DNA of 64,000 nt from a virus. Shown piece by piece: positions 1 through 7,591 of the stretch (positions are counted from its first letter, which is position 1; each line of letters begins with the position of its first letter). The stretch covers positions 1-64,000 of the IMG/VR virus record IMGVR_UViG_3300044731_001604; one strand, given 5' to 3'. Position numbers and translations under genes: made by a program. The notes beneath the pieces are model-generated. The model was given only the letters and a program-made list of their open reading frames with translations, was not told where the DNA came from and made no database searches.

Positions 1-659
1 CACGCATGAAATTAACTCAATATGGAAGTATTGGATTATTAGGTAGAGTATTACCAGACCATTTAACAAAATATGTCCCACTTCAAGAAGTTGATGTTAG
101 TCATTATGGTGTTGATTTTTCAAAAGCAGTTGTAATTATATCTACCTATAGAGATCCACAAAGAACAATAATTGCAAGTGAAATTAAAAAAATAGCAGAA
201 TACGTATATTCTAAAGGCTTAATTCCAGTGTATGTTGGAAAAACTGGAGCTATGAGCATTTGGAAATCACATTTAGCTAAAAGTGACTTTGATTATCCTG
301 GCTTTGGTGTAGATTTAAGAGACAAGACTTCATTTTTAGAACTAGCTTCTGTAATGAAAAAGTCTAGAGCTGTTGTTGGTATGGATGGTGGCCCAATACA
401 CATTGCCTTTACTACAGATGTAACAGTTGTCTGTGGCTTTACTACAGTTAGTCCATCGCTAAGAATACCGTATAGAGGTATAGCTAAAACAATTGCGGTT
501 ATCCCTAATATTGCATGCAATTTTTGCGAATCAGATTGGTCGCTTGATACATGGAATTTCAACAATTGCCCTAGAAAACTTGAATTGCCAGAATGTGTAA
601 CGAAAATGACCAGCTCAAAGTTTATTGAAGCATTAGAGCAATTAGAAATTTTTAAATGA
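1..659 (+). CDS. GT9 (heptosyltransferase-like) glycosyltransferase, 5' partial
   Basis: The reading frame is open to the left edge; the first ATG is at 6, giving 217 residues. Residues about 100-135 carry the nucleotide-sugar-binding signature of glycosyltransferase family 9 (DLRDKTSFLELASVM, then VVGMDGGPIHIA), which matches the C-terminal Rossmann domain of ADP-heptose:LPS heptosyltransferases. Full-length family members are about 340 residues, and only some 45 residues precede this domain here, so the N-terminal acceptor domain probably lies outside the window. A cysteine-containing tail (IACNFCESDW, NNCPRKLELPEC) is also typical of family members. The likely role is sugar transfer to a surface glycan or to phage DNA or protein; the substrate cannot be told. 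The next gene starts 7 bases after the stop. Confidence 0.75.
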   Translation, partial: RMKLTQYGSIGLLGRVLPDHLTKYVPLQEVDVSHYGVDFSKAVVIISTYRDPQRTIIASEIKKIAEYVYSKGLIPVYVGKTGAMSIWKSHLAKSDFDYPGFGVDLRDKTSFLELASVMKKSRAVVGMDGGPIHIAFTTDVTVVCGFTTVSPSLRIPYRGIAKTIAVIPNIACNFCESDWSLDTWNFNNCPRKLELPECVTKMTSSKFIEALEQLEIFK

Positions 660-666
660 GGTAGTT

Positions 667-882
667 ATGTTTACATATAAGCTAGTAGAAGTTGAATTAG
701 CGCAGATATATATGCAATGCGACCTTATTAAAACGGCGTCTCATGAAGCGTCAATGGCAGTTAAAGATGGTAAAGACCACATTTGCCAGATTAAAATCAA
801 GGACTTAGAGCAACAATTAAAAGAAGCAAATAAGCTAATTTCTCAATTACATTCAAAAATAGAGTATCTTAAAAACTCATAA
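667..882 (+). CDS. small hypothetical protein, C-terminal coiled coil
   Basis: 71 residues, not recognised. The start at 667 has GAGG about 5 bases upstream, overlapping the stop of the glycosyltransferase. The C-terminal half (residues about 42-69) is a charged amphipathic helix with leucine or isoleucine at heptad-like positions (KIKDLEQQLKEANKLISQL), so it probably forms a short coiled coil or dimerises. No signal peptide or membrane segment is seen. It is followed by a probable promoter at about 885-918, so it may be the last gene of its transcription unit. Confidence 0.6.
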   Translation: MFTYKLVEVELAQIYMQCDLIKTASHEASMAVKDGKDHICQIKIKDLEQQLKEANKLISQLHSKIEYLKNS

Positions 883-884
883 GC

Positions 885-919
885 TTGCTATTGTACAGTA
901 TATATGATAAGATATATAT
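885..919 (+). promoter_or_regulatory. probable sigma70-type promoter for the 932 gene
   Basis: Two overlapping readings exist: TTGCTA (885-890), 17 bases, TAAGAT (908-913); or TTGTAC (891-896), 16 bases, TATATA (913-918). Either places a start just before the strong ribosome site TAGGAGGA at 921-928. I cannot choose between them. Confidence 0.5.
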
Positions 920-931
920 GTAGGAGGATTT

Positions 932-1228
932 ATGAGAGTCAGAGCAATTGTTTGTCCGGCATGCGGCACTGCTATATACTCTGTCGCAAACCATGACTAC
1001 AATACATGTGATTGTTCATACCCATGTGGCATAGCTGTAGATGGTGGACATATTGATAAAGATGGCACTCTCTCCTTTAGAAAAATGGCATATGGAACTG
1101 AAATAAATGTAGATGACATTAAAGAAGTAGAAATAAATGTTGACGCTTCTCCTGCTGAATTGTATAAAGATTGGAATGCATCTCTTAAAACCCCACGTAA
1201 ATTTGGGAGAATTGTAGGTTACAAATGA
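932..1228 (+). CDS. zinc-ribbon-like phage protein (DUF7695-like)
   Basis: 98 residues with a strong ribosome site (TAGGAGGA). The N-terminus has CPACG (residues 8-12), and then HDY-CDC-PCGIAVDGGH, giving several Cys/His ligands for one zinc. The phrase CG-IAVDGGH is characteristic of a small conserved phage family that I recall as DUF7695, also seen in T4-like phages; the name is from memory. Function of that family is unknown. The C-terminal part (YGTEINVDDIKEVEINVD) is acidic and without a recognised fold. The stop overlaps the start of the following protease gene (ATGATG at 1225), implying translational coupling. Confidence 0.6.
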   Translation: MRVRAIVCPACGTAIYSVANHDYNTCDCSYPCGIAVDGGHIDKDGTLSFRKMAYGTEINVDDIKEVEINVDASPAELYKDWNASLKTPRKFGRIVGYK

Positions 1229-1977
1229 TGCGCATTATATTAGCAAAAACATTGCTATCTGCCTATTTAGCTTTGCCTGTTAAGGTCGCTGTTATTGATA
1301 CTGGGTTTGATTCTAGCTCTAAATGGGACTATGTTAATCCTAAAATATGCAAAAATGGATTTTATGATGCAACAAAATCTGATAAAGCAGAGCAAGTGGA
1401 AAGTATAACAGATGCACACTTCCCAGGGCACGGAACGCACGTTGCCGGACTTATTGCACAAAATGCAGGTGACTCCAACTACTGTATGGTTATCATGAAG
1501 TTCTACGATCCTAAAAAAGCCACTACTTTTGGACCTAGCAACCTTTTATTAGAGAGAGCAATAGCAGACCGCGTAGATATAATTAACTTTTCTGCTGGCG
1601 GTAACGAATATTCTAAAGAGGAATGCGATTTAGTTAAAAAGGCATTAGATAATAAAATTATTGTTGTTGCTGCAATGGGCAACAAAGGGCAAGATATCGC
1701 CAAACACCCATTTTATCCTGCAAGTTGCGACAAACGAGTGGTTAAAATAGAAAACGCTACTGCTGACAAAACGAGAGATGTAATGTCTAGCTACAGCTCT
1801 GGAAAAGGTGAGCGTATATTTAGCGCAAATGGCGTAAATGCTATAAGTACGTTACCAAATGGACATTACGGCGCACTTTCTGGAACATCTATGGCCACTG
1901 CCATTGTAACTGGTAAAATAACTAAAATAATTAGTCTCAAAAAGGAACAATTGAGACAGAAATTAAAAAATAATTGA
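1225..1977 (+). CDS. subtilisin-like serine protease (peptidase S8)
   Basis: 250 residues with the complete catalytic machinery of family S8: Asp25 in VIDTG, His69 in HGTHVAG, oxyanion Asn153 in AMGNKG and the nucleophile Ser222 in GTSMATA. At 250 residues it is close to a bare catalytic domain, with no recognisable inhibitory propeptide. The first 18 residues are hydrophobic and could be a weak signal sequence or just the first beta strand. ATG codons at 1225 and 1228 are both possible starts; 1225 overlaps the upstream stop. S8 proteases are uncommon in phages. The role could be cleavage of a host protein, prohead processing or action outside the cell; the neighbours (small takeover-type genes) favour the first, by inference only. 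Confidence 0.88.
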   Translation: MMRIILAKTLLSAYLALPVKVAVIDTGFDSSSKWDYVNPKICKNGFYDATKSDKAEQVESITDAHFPGHGTHVAGLIAQNAGDSNYCMVIMKFYDPKKATTFGPSNLLLERAIADRVDIINFSAGGNEYSKEECDLVKKALDNKIIVVAAMGNKGQDIAKHPFYPASCDKRVVKIENATADKTRDVMSSYSSGKGERIFSANGVNAISTLPNGHYGALSGTSMATAIVTGKITKIISLKKEQLRQKLKNN

Positions 1978-1983
1978 AAATTG

Positions 1984-2012
1984 TTGACTTCCAAAAGTAA
2001 CTTTGTTATTCT
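1984..2012 (+). promoter_or_regulatory. sigma70-type promoter for the 2049-4766 gene cluster
   Basis: TTGACT at 1984-1989, an exact 17-base spacer, and TATTCT at 2007-2012, located 37 bases before the ATG at 2049, which has GAGGT as ribosome site. The match to the bacterial housekeeping consensus suggests transcription by unmodified host RNA polymerase early in infection. Confidence 0.7.
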
Positions 2013-2048
2013 TATTTAAGAAGCAAAAAACAAACAATAGAGGTTAAC

Positions 2049-2312
2049 ATGTCTATTAAAATGATGATTAAAAATCCTGAAACAAAACTTGAATATTACG
2101 TTGTAGAAGTATCTGAATTAGGAAAAGTTGTTGGGGTTCCATTTGTGACAAACTCTATTGAAGAAATGGCGATACTTGTTGAGCCGTTTGAAATATTCTT
2201 GGCTGATCTTGATGATGCTGTTAAGTCTATGAAAGAATATGAACATAATACTGCACACTTTGGATCTTTGGGTAGCTTTATGTTTTCTACATATGAAGGA
2301 CGGGTTTCGTAA
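2049..2312 (+). CDS. hypothetical protein
   Basis: 87 residues, not recognised. Mixed alpha/beta composition (MIKNPETKLEYYVVEVSELG, then IEEMAILVEPFEIFLADLDDAV), soluble, acidic, without cysteine, signal peptide or membrane segment. It is the first gene after a good sigma70 promoter and has a clear GAGGT ribosome site. Its stop overlaps the next start as TAATG (2311-2314), so the pair is translationally coupled. Confidence 0.6.
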   Translation: MSIKMMIKNPETKLEYYVVEVSELGKVVGVPFVTNSIEEMAILVEPFEIFLADLDDAVKSMKEYEHNTAHFGSLGSFMFSTYEGRVS

Positions 2313-2506
2313 TGAAAAAAGAGATTTATGAGGTTTGGAGAAATACGCCAATTGGCGATTTAACTATGGGCCTATATACTACAATTGAAGAGGCAAATAA
2401 GCACAAAGAGAGTTGGAATAAGAAGATTAAAACTTCTATGGATAAAGCTTTTATATCTAGAAAAGTAATTCTAGAGAAATATGAAGAGGATTCTAATGGA
2501 ATATGA
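2312..2506 (+). CDS. hypothetical small basic protein
   Basis: 64 residues, lysine-rich (EEANKHKESWNKKIKTSMDKAF), not recognised. It begins at the TAATG overlap with the preceding gene and its end overlaps the following coiled-coil gene by 11 bases. The first half reads like a short beta-hairpin domain (YEVWRNTPIGDLTMGLYTTIEEA), a pattern found in small proteins that display a variable sequence before a helix, but no family can be named. Confidence 0.55.
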   Translation: MKKEIYEVWRNTPIGDLTMGLYTTIEEANKHKESWNKKIKTSMDKAFISRKVILEKYEEDSNGI

Positions 2507-2702
2507 ATTTAAAGCTAAAGAACTTGAAAAGAAGATAGACGAATTGCAAGACGCCAAATTAGAATTGTTGCAAAAGGTAAAAGAAGCTACCGGCGTAGAA
2601 AAAGCCAACTTAATGGATAGATTTCTTGGTTTAAATGAAGAGCAAGAATTATTAGAATTTGAATTATTAACAGTGCAATCAGAAATATATGGTGACGAAT
2701 GA
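2496..2702 (+). CDS. small coiled-coil protein
   Basis: 68 residues, almost entirely helical with heptad-like spacing (AKELEKKIDELQDAKLELLQ at residues 6-25, then further Leu/Glu repeats). I place the start at 2496 because GAGG lies 6 bases upstream; an in-frame ATG at 2481 has no comparable site and would lengthen the overlap with the upstream gene. The stop overlaps the PhoH gene start as ATGA (2699-2702), so the two are probably translated together. It may be a partner of the PhoH-like ATPase, by position only. Confidence 0.55.
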   Translation: MEYEFKAKELEKKIDELQDAKLELLQKVKEATGVEKANLMDRFLGLNEEQELLEFELLTVQSEIYGDE

Positions 2703-3976
2703 ATAAGTCCGTTGTTGTTTTAGACACAAATGTTATTTTAAGCGACTATTCTGTATTAAATAAATTTGATAGAGATGTCTATATACCGCTTTGCGTTATA
2801 GAAGAGATGGATCGTTTTAAAAAAGACATGGGCGAAAACGGTAGGAATGCGCGTCAATTCAGTCGGTCAATTGACTCTCTAAGAGAAAAAGGCAGTTTGG
2901 CCACTGGGGTTCAGGTTGATAATAAAAATCATAAAGTATTTGTTGTAGATTTAACAAATTCTTCATTCTCTACTATGTCAGTAGACAATCAGATTATAGA
3001 GACTGCTCAAATCTTGAGTAAAGAATATGATGTAGAAATAATTTCTAAAGATATTAATGTTCGTATTAAGTCAGATGTAGCAGGAATCAAAGCTTCAAAC
3101 TATGAAGCTACTGCAATTGCAAACGACAGTGCATATACTGGGTATCTGGAACTAGAAGTAGAGCCAGATATGCTAAATTCATTTTACGAAGATGGATATA
3201 TAGAAATTGATTATCCATTTTTAGCGAATCAATATGTTATTATGAGAAGTTTAATCAATTCAAAACATTCGGCACTTGGCAGATATGATAAAAAACTGAA
3301 AGCAGTAGTCCAGTTGCTATTCTCAGACGATGTTTGGGGAATCAGATCTAAGAATGTTGAGCAAAGTTTTGCAATCGACGCCCTTTTAAATGATGATATT
3401 AAACTAGTGTCCTTAGTAGGGATTGCTGGATCAGGAAAAACTTTAATTTCAATAGCAGCGGCTTTGTTTAAAACTCTTGATGAAGGTAAATACGATAAAA
3501 TCTTGGTAAGTAGACCCGTTATTCCAATGGGAAAAGATATTGGGTATCTACCTGGCACTTTAGAAGAGAAATTAGCTCCATGGATTCAACCAATCGTAGA
3601 TAATTTAGAGTTTATTCTAGGTGGGGACAAACACTCTACTAACAGAGCAAAAGAATTAATTGAGCAAGGTATGATTAAAATTGAGGCTTTGACATATATT
3701 AGAGGTCGAAGTATCCCCAATCAGTTCATCCTTATAGATGAAGCTCAAAATCTATCAGCACATGAAATTCAAACTATCCTAACAAGAGTTGGAGAGGGTA
3801 CTAAGATTGTTCTTACTGGAGACCCAAACCAAATTGATAGCCCATATTTAGATGCAACTGATAACGGTCTTGTTCACGCAATCGAAAAATTAAAAGACAA
3901 TGAAATTGTAGCGAGTGTAACACTCACTAAAGGTGAAAGGTCAGAATTGGCTGATTTAGCGGCCAAATTTTTATAA
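2699..3976 (+). CDS. PIN-PhoH fusion ATPase (PhoH2-like)
   Basis: 425 residues in two domains. Residues 1-130 form a PIN nuclease domain (VVVLDTNVILSD with Asp9, acidic EEMDRF at 35-40, and a later acidic site around DNQIIETA). Residues about 210-425 are the PhoH P-loop ATPase: Walker A GIAGSGKT near 241-248, Walker B FILIDEAQN near 343-351, and the GDPNQIDSPYLD motif that follows in PhoH proteins. In characterised bacterial PhoH2 proteins this pair acts as an RNA helicase coupled to ribonuclease activity. Phages often carry phoH, but the PIN fusion is the rarer form. It sits 2 bases before a DEDDh exonuclease, suggesting a shared job in RNA or nucleotide turnover. Confidence 0.9.
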   Translation: MNKSVVVLDTNVILSDYSVLNKFDRDVYIPLCVIEEMDRFKKDMGENGRNARQFSRSIDSLREKGSLATGVQVDNKNHKVFVVDLTNSSFSTMSVDNQIIETAQILSKEYDVEIISKDINVRIKSDVAGIKASNYEATAIANDSAYTGYLELEVEPDMLNSFYEDGYIEIDYPFLANQYVIMRSLINSKHSALGRYDKKLKAVVQLLFSDDVWGIRSKNVEQSFAIDALLNDDIKLVSLVGIAGSGKTLISIAAALFKTLDEGKYDKILVSRPVIPMGKDIGYLPGTLEEKLAPWIQPIVDNLEFILGGDKHSTNRAKELIEQGMIKIEALTYIRGRSIPNQFILIDEAQNLSAHEIQTILTRVGEGTKIVLTGDPNQIDSPYLDATDNGLVHAIEKLKDNEIVASVTLTKGERSELADLAAKFL

Positions 3977-3978
3977 CT

Positions 3979-4560
3979 ATGAAACAGCTTATACTGGATC
4001 TAGAATTTAACCAAGGCACCAAGACAATCATAGAGATTGGTGCCATAGCGTATGATACTAAAAGGGAGTCTATAATAGACACCTTTAATAGATTTATATA
4101 TACCACGGAAGAAATTCATCCAGACATAACTAAGCTAACCGGTATAACTAACGAGACTGTTAGTCGAAGCAATTCTTTAATCTATAATTATACAGAGTTA
4201 ATATCGTTTATAAAACAACATAAATTAGCCAAAGCCCCTATTACATGGGGTTCTGGCGATTCCGAAATGCTTTGGAAACAAGCAGATCCTAATTCTAAAC
4301 TATGGAATGAAAACCCATTAGGAAGAAACAATAAAGACATTAAGCAGCTATACCAGTTAATTGCCATGGGGTATGACCTTAACATCAAAGGCTCTCTGGA
4401 AGAAGTGCTTAAAAGATTTGGCATTGGTTGGGATTCAACCTACGGAAATCCACATAACGCATTAGCTGATTGTCATAATACAATCAGAGCATATAATTAT
4501 ATAAGAAAAAATTTCTTTGACAAGCAAAATATTGTCAATGTTATCGGAGTCCACAAATGA
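3979..4560 (+). CDS. DEDDh-family 3'-5' exonuclease (RNase T/DnaQ-like)
   Basis: 193 residues, about the length of a lone exonuclease domain. The ordered DEDDh catalytic motifs are visible: Exo I LDLEF (Asp7, Glu9), Exo II WGSGDSEML (Asp94), and Exo III NPHNALADC (His159, Asp164). Such proteins trim 3' ends of RNA or DNA, or proofread. No polymerase domain is attached. Loop phrase HPDITKLTGIT is typical of the family. The gene starts 2 bases after PIN-PhoH and its stop overlaps the next ATG (4557), so PhoH, exonuclease and the 69-aa protein form one translational unit. Confidence 0.85.
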   Translation: MKQLILDLEFNQGTKTIIEIGAIAYDTKRESIIDTFNRFIYTTEEIHPDITKLTGITNETVSRSNSLIYNYTELISFIKQHKLAKAPITWGSGDSEMLWKQADPNSKLWNENPLGRNNKDIKQLYQLIAMGYDLNIKGSLEEVLKRFGIGWDSTYGNPHNALADCHNTIRAYNYIRKNFFDKQNIVNVIGVHK

Positions 4561-4766
4561 AACGGTTAGATTATAATATAAAAATTTTAGAATTGATCAG
4601 GAAGTGTGCTGAAAAAAATCCAGATTTCAGATTTAATGAATTGCTGGCAAAACTTGGAATCTCAAGTGTAGACTACTCTTTCCGCGAAGGTCCGATACAT
4701 GAAGTAGACTTTTATGAAGATAGTGAGACAACTTTCAATAAAATTAAACAAGATATAACTATATAG
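4557..4766 (+). CDS. small conserved-type phage protein
   Basis: 69 residues starting at the ATGA overlap with the exonuclease. The sequence (LELIRKCAEKNPDFRFNELL, then DFYEDSETTFNKI) fits a pattern I have seen in many small phage and bacterial proteins: an N-terminal helix, NPD-RF, and a terminal FYE-SE-T phrase. Function is unknown. It is the last gene before the sigma70 promoter at 4767. Confidence 0.6.
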   Translation: MKRLDYNIKILELIRKCAEKNPDFRFNELLAKLGISSVDYSFREGPIHEVDFYEDSETTFNKIKQDITI

Positions 4767-4795
4767 TTGACAGTATATGTCAAAAATGCTACGAT
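4767..4795 (+). promoter_or_regulatory. sigma70 promoter for the 4817 gene
   Basis: TTGACA (4767-4772, perfect -35), 17 bases, TACGAT (4790-4795). The predicted start is just before the ribosome site GAGGAG at 4806-4811 and the ATG at 4817. The -35 begins right at the stop of the upstream gene. Confidence 0.75.
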
Positions 4796-4816
4796 TAAGG
4801 TAATCGAGGAGATAAA

Positions 4817-6457
4817 ATGCCTAAATTAAATAAAAACCACGGAACAGAAGCTCTAAGAAGTAAATTAATTTTGATATATGCAAACCTTGTAAAATCTGGA
4901 ATTCTGTTTCCTAAAAGAAGCGATCTTATCGCTGCAGGCTTGTCTCGCGATTCTATGAGACACCACTTTGGCACAATTGGCAACTTAAGAAAAATTGCAA
5001 AAGAAAGACATCCAGACGCATTTAAAAATGAACTTAGCTTAGACGATTACTTATCTAATTCCAATCTTAAAAAGATACATTCTAGAGTAAAAAAATACAA
5101 TAAATTTTTTATTACAACTGCGATTGCAGGACAAGCTGTACACAAAGATTTTTTAGCATCTATTAACCAATTTTGCAAAATTAATAAAGCTAAATTAATC
5201 TTATTACCATCCCATGACCCAGCGCATAATCTTGATTCTGAAGTTAACTGGATGTTTGATGAAAATATTAAGCACACTGAGTTTGATTACATTTTTGAAG
5301 ACTTAAGACTTAATAGCAATTTAATGATTAGCGGAATTAGAGTTACTGCCAAGCAAATTAACCCTGTAACGGGATTGTCTGAATTATCGCAAAAAGAAGG
5401 CTCTTGTATCTTTGCATCTCCTAAACAATCTCTTGAGTACGATGCTGTTAGTGCTAATCGTTTGCCACACGCACGTATGACTACAGGAGCTATAACTTTA
5501 CCGAATTACAATACAACTAAAGGCAACTCCCTTAGAACTAGCTACATTGCAACATTCCAACATGTTATTGGTGGAATTATAGTAGAAATTGCTGATAATA
5601 ACATTTTCCACTTTACACAAGTACAAGCAGATAAGAACGGATCTTTCTGCCATATGGGTAAAGAGTATTCTAAAAACAAGTGCGTACCAGTAAAAGTATC
5701 ATTTATAATGGGCGACTTACACGCAGGTGAGCATGACATTAAAGCTCTTAATGCTTGGAAAGAAATTATTAAAGAAGTTAAAGCATACCAAGTAGTATTC
5801 CACGATACATTTGATGGTAAATCCATTAGCCACTGGACAGAACAAGATGCTTTAGTTAGAGCTGAATTAGCTATGTCTGGAGAAAATTCTCTAGAGAACG
5901 AACTTAAATTAGTCAGAGATATCTTAGATGACGTATTATCCATCCCATCTGTTAAAAAAGGTGTAATTGTTAAGTCTAACCACGATGACTTCTTAGATCG
6001 TTATCTTAAACGCGGTGGATTCATGAAAGACCCTATTAACTTTAAACTTGGTTGCCAATTAGCAGCAGAAGTTGTAAACACGAATAAAGATGTATTAGAG
6101 CATGGAATTAACCTTGTAGGCGTTGGTAAACACCATAAAAAGATAAAGTTCTTAGGTGTAAATGAAGACTATTTAATTGGAGACGTACATGCCGGTGCGC
6201 ATGGAGATAGATCAAGCAACGGGTCTAAAGGTGCCATTAAGTCTTTAGCTAAGTCTTTTTCTAAAGGTGTATTCGGACATAGCCATACGCCAGGTATCTT
6301 CAAAAAAGCATTTCAAGTTGGAACAACTAGCAAACTAAGACAAGGATATAACAAAGGGCCTAGCTCTTGGGTACACTGTAGCGCCTTGGTCTATGATAAT
6401 GGTCAGGTTCAGCTAATTAACGCTTTAGACGGCAAATGGCGATCAAATAAAAAATAA
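4817..6457 (+). CDS. metallophosphoesterase-like protein, T5 A1-type (DNA transfer protein-like), with N-terminal HTH
   Basis: 546 residues. The C-terminal two thirds carry calcineurin-like metallophosphoesterase motifs in order: GDLHAGEHD (about 299-307), SNHDD (about 387), GDVHAGAHGD (about 455) and GHSHTPG (about 488). Residues about 33-60 (PKRSDLIAAGLSRDSMRHHF) look like a helix-turn-helix. Length and motif order resemble the A1 protein of phage T5, which is needed for second-step DNA transfer, host DNA breakdown and early shutoff; that resemblance is from memory and needs an alignment. A strong private sigma70 promoter and ribosome site imply high early expression, as would fit such a role. 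Confidence 0.7.
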   Translation: MPKLNKNHGTEALRSKLILIYANLVKSGILFPKRSDLIAAGLSRDSMRHHFGTIGNLRKIAKERHPDAFKNELSLDDYLSNSNLKKIHSRVKKYNKFFITTAIAGQAVHKDFLASINQFCKINKAKLILLPSHDPAHNLDSEVNWMFDENIKHTEFDYIFEDLRLNSNLMISGIRVTAKQINPVTGLSELSQKEGSCIFASPKQSLEYDAVSANRLPHARMTTGAITLPNYNTTKGNSLRTSYIATFQHVIGGIIVEIADNNIFHFTQVQADKNGSFCHMGKEYSKNKCVPVKVSFIMGDLHAGEHDIKALNAWKEIIKEVKAYQVVFHDTFDGKSISHWTEQDALVRAELAMSGENSLENELKLVRDILDDVLSIPSVKKGVIVKSNHDDFLDRYLKRGGFMKDPINFKLGCQLAAEVVNTNKDVLEHGINLVGVGKHHKKIKFLGVNEDYLIGDVHAGAHGDRSSNGSKGAIKSLAKSFSKGVFGHSHTPGIFKKAFQVGTTSKLRQGYNKGPSSWVHCSALVYDNGQVQLINALDGKWRSNKK

Positions 6458-6465
6458 GAGATTTT

Positions 6466-7026
6466 ATGAAGTCTATATATTTTATTAAATACTATGACAA
6501 AAATGAGCCGAAACCAACTTTTGCAACAGTTGAGTCTGATTCTCTATTGGAACGCATGGCCTTACCTGGCTCAAGTGATTTAGTAAAAATTACCGAAATG
6601 ACTTACGGAATAGATTATAGATTTCTAATAGAAGTTAAAAACTCGGTATACAAAGAGAATACTGAGTTCATGTTCCGATATGATAACCATTCAATTATAG
6701 ATCAATCAAATAATATAGTTAATATAAAAATATTTAGTGGTATTTATAGAATTTTAAGCCATTTTCACTTCCCATATGCAAACGAATTAACAGGTTCCGT
6801 ACTTCACACAACTGGAAATACAGTTAATCCTTTATACAATCCGGCACCTGCTGTCAATCAAAATACACAATCAAGCTCAAATACCGCACCAAGCCAAGCA
6901 AATACGTCCCAATCGACACAAGATGAAGACAAAGGCGATGACGGCCACACGCATCAATATTCCACATATGTCGGGTTCATAGATACTTATGACTATTGTG
7001 TCATCTGTGGAGAAAGACGCAAATAA
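6466..7026 (+). CDS. hypothetical protein with C-terminal zinc-knuckle-like tail
   Basis: 186 residues in three parts. Residues 1-110 are a compact alpha/beta region (YFIKYYDKNEPKPTFATVES). Residues about 112-160 are a low-complexity linker rich in Asn, Ser, Gln, Thr and Pro. The tail has His-His-Tyr and CVICGERRK, which could bind one zinc as a His2Cys2 site. I do not recognise the family. It follows the A1-like gene by 8 bases and is probably in the same operon. Confidence 0.6.
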   Translation: MKSIYFIKYYDKNEPKPTFATVESDSLLERMALPGSSDLVKITEMTYGIDYRFLIEVKNSVYKENTEFMFRYDNHSIIDQSNNIVNIKIFSGIYRILSHFHFPYANELTGSVLHTTGNTVNPLYNPAPAVNQNTQSSSNTAPSQANTSQSTQDEDKGDDGHTHQYSTYVGFIDTYDYCVICGERRK

Positions 7027-7040
7027 TTTGTGGTATTATA
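7027..7040 (+). promoter_or_regulatory. TGTGGTA-type phage promoter element
   Basis: TTTGTGGTATTATA, immediately after the stop of the 6466 gene and about 75 bases before the next gene. The TGTGG just upstream of a TATTAT -10 recurs at 34597 and in the 63.9 kb divergent region. There is no good -35 at 17 bases, so it would act as an extended -10 promoter or a site for an altered polymerase. Confidence 0.5.
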
Positions 7041-7113
7041 TAGTGTACAAAATACAGAGGTTCTAATTTCAAAACATCTGTAAGTAGACAAAATGCCAGT
7101 TGCAGAGGATTTT

Positions 7114-7362
7114 ATGAAAATATATGTTAAATACGACATGCCTGATGATAAAGAAGATTTTGAATTAGCCCAAAAAGCAGTAAAAATGTCCATCGCCATA
7201 GACGATATGTGGAATGAAGTGTTTAGACCGTTTTACAAACATGGCTATAAAAATAAAGAATTGAATGATCTTACTGAAAATGAAGATGTAGCTAAAGCTA
7301 TAGACCTTTTGGCAGAAATATACAGAGAAGTCTTAAGAGATAATGGATTATACGGAGATTAA
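7114..7362 (+). CDS. small conserved-type phage protein (helical)
   Basis: 82 residues when started at 7114, where AGAGGA lies 7 bases upstream; the in-frame ATG at 7093 has no ribosome site. The sequence (YDMPDDKEDFELAQKAVKM, then EIYREVLRDNGLYGD) matches a very common small phage protein pattern: a beta strand ending in lP-d-edF-la, a long helix, and a terminal REV-RDNGL. Function of that family is not known. It overlaps nothing, but the membrane protein gene starts directly after its stop. Confidence 0.6.
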   Translation: MKIYVKYDMPDDKEDFELAQKAVKMSIAIDDMWNEVFRPFYKHGYKNKELNDLTENEDVAKAIDLLAEIYREVLRDNGLYGD

Positions 7363-7363
7363 A

Positions 7364-7582
7364 ATGAAAGTATGGAATATTGTTATTTTAAGTTTGTTGC
7401 TAGCAATTCTTGGTTCAATGAGCGTAAGTGTGTTGGCAGGAAAGTTCTTACAAAACCCAATGCCAGTAAGCATGATTCTTTCGTTTATTATTGGATTTAA
7501 AGCTAGATCTATTGTTGAAAGTACTGTTGGGTATACTCTCACTGAAGCAATGGATGAAGAGCGTAAAAATCACGTTGAATAG
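7364..7582 (+). CDS. small membrane protein, two transmembrane segments
   Basis: 72 residues. I use the ATG at 7364 (ribosome site GGAG, 7 bases upstream) rather than the in-frame ATG at 7343 inside the previous gene. Residues 3-25 (WNIVILSLLLAILGSMSVSV) and about 34-52 (PVSMILSFIIGFKARS) are hydrophobic. A charged tail follows (EAMDEERKNHVE). Size and topology would allow a holin or a superinfection-exclusion protein, but the endolysin-like gene is 2 kb away on the other strand, so this is only a possibility. Confidence 0.6.
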   Translation: MKVWNIVILSLLLAILGSMSVSVLAGKFLQNPMPVSMILSFIIGFKARSIVESTVGYTLTEAMDEERKNHVE

Positions 7583-7591
7583 AGAGGAAAA

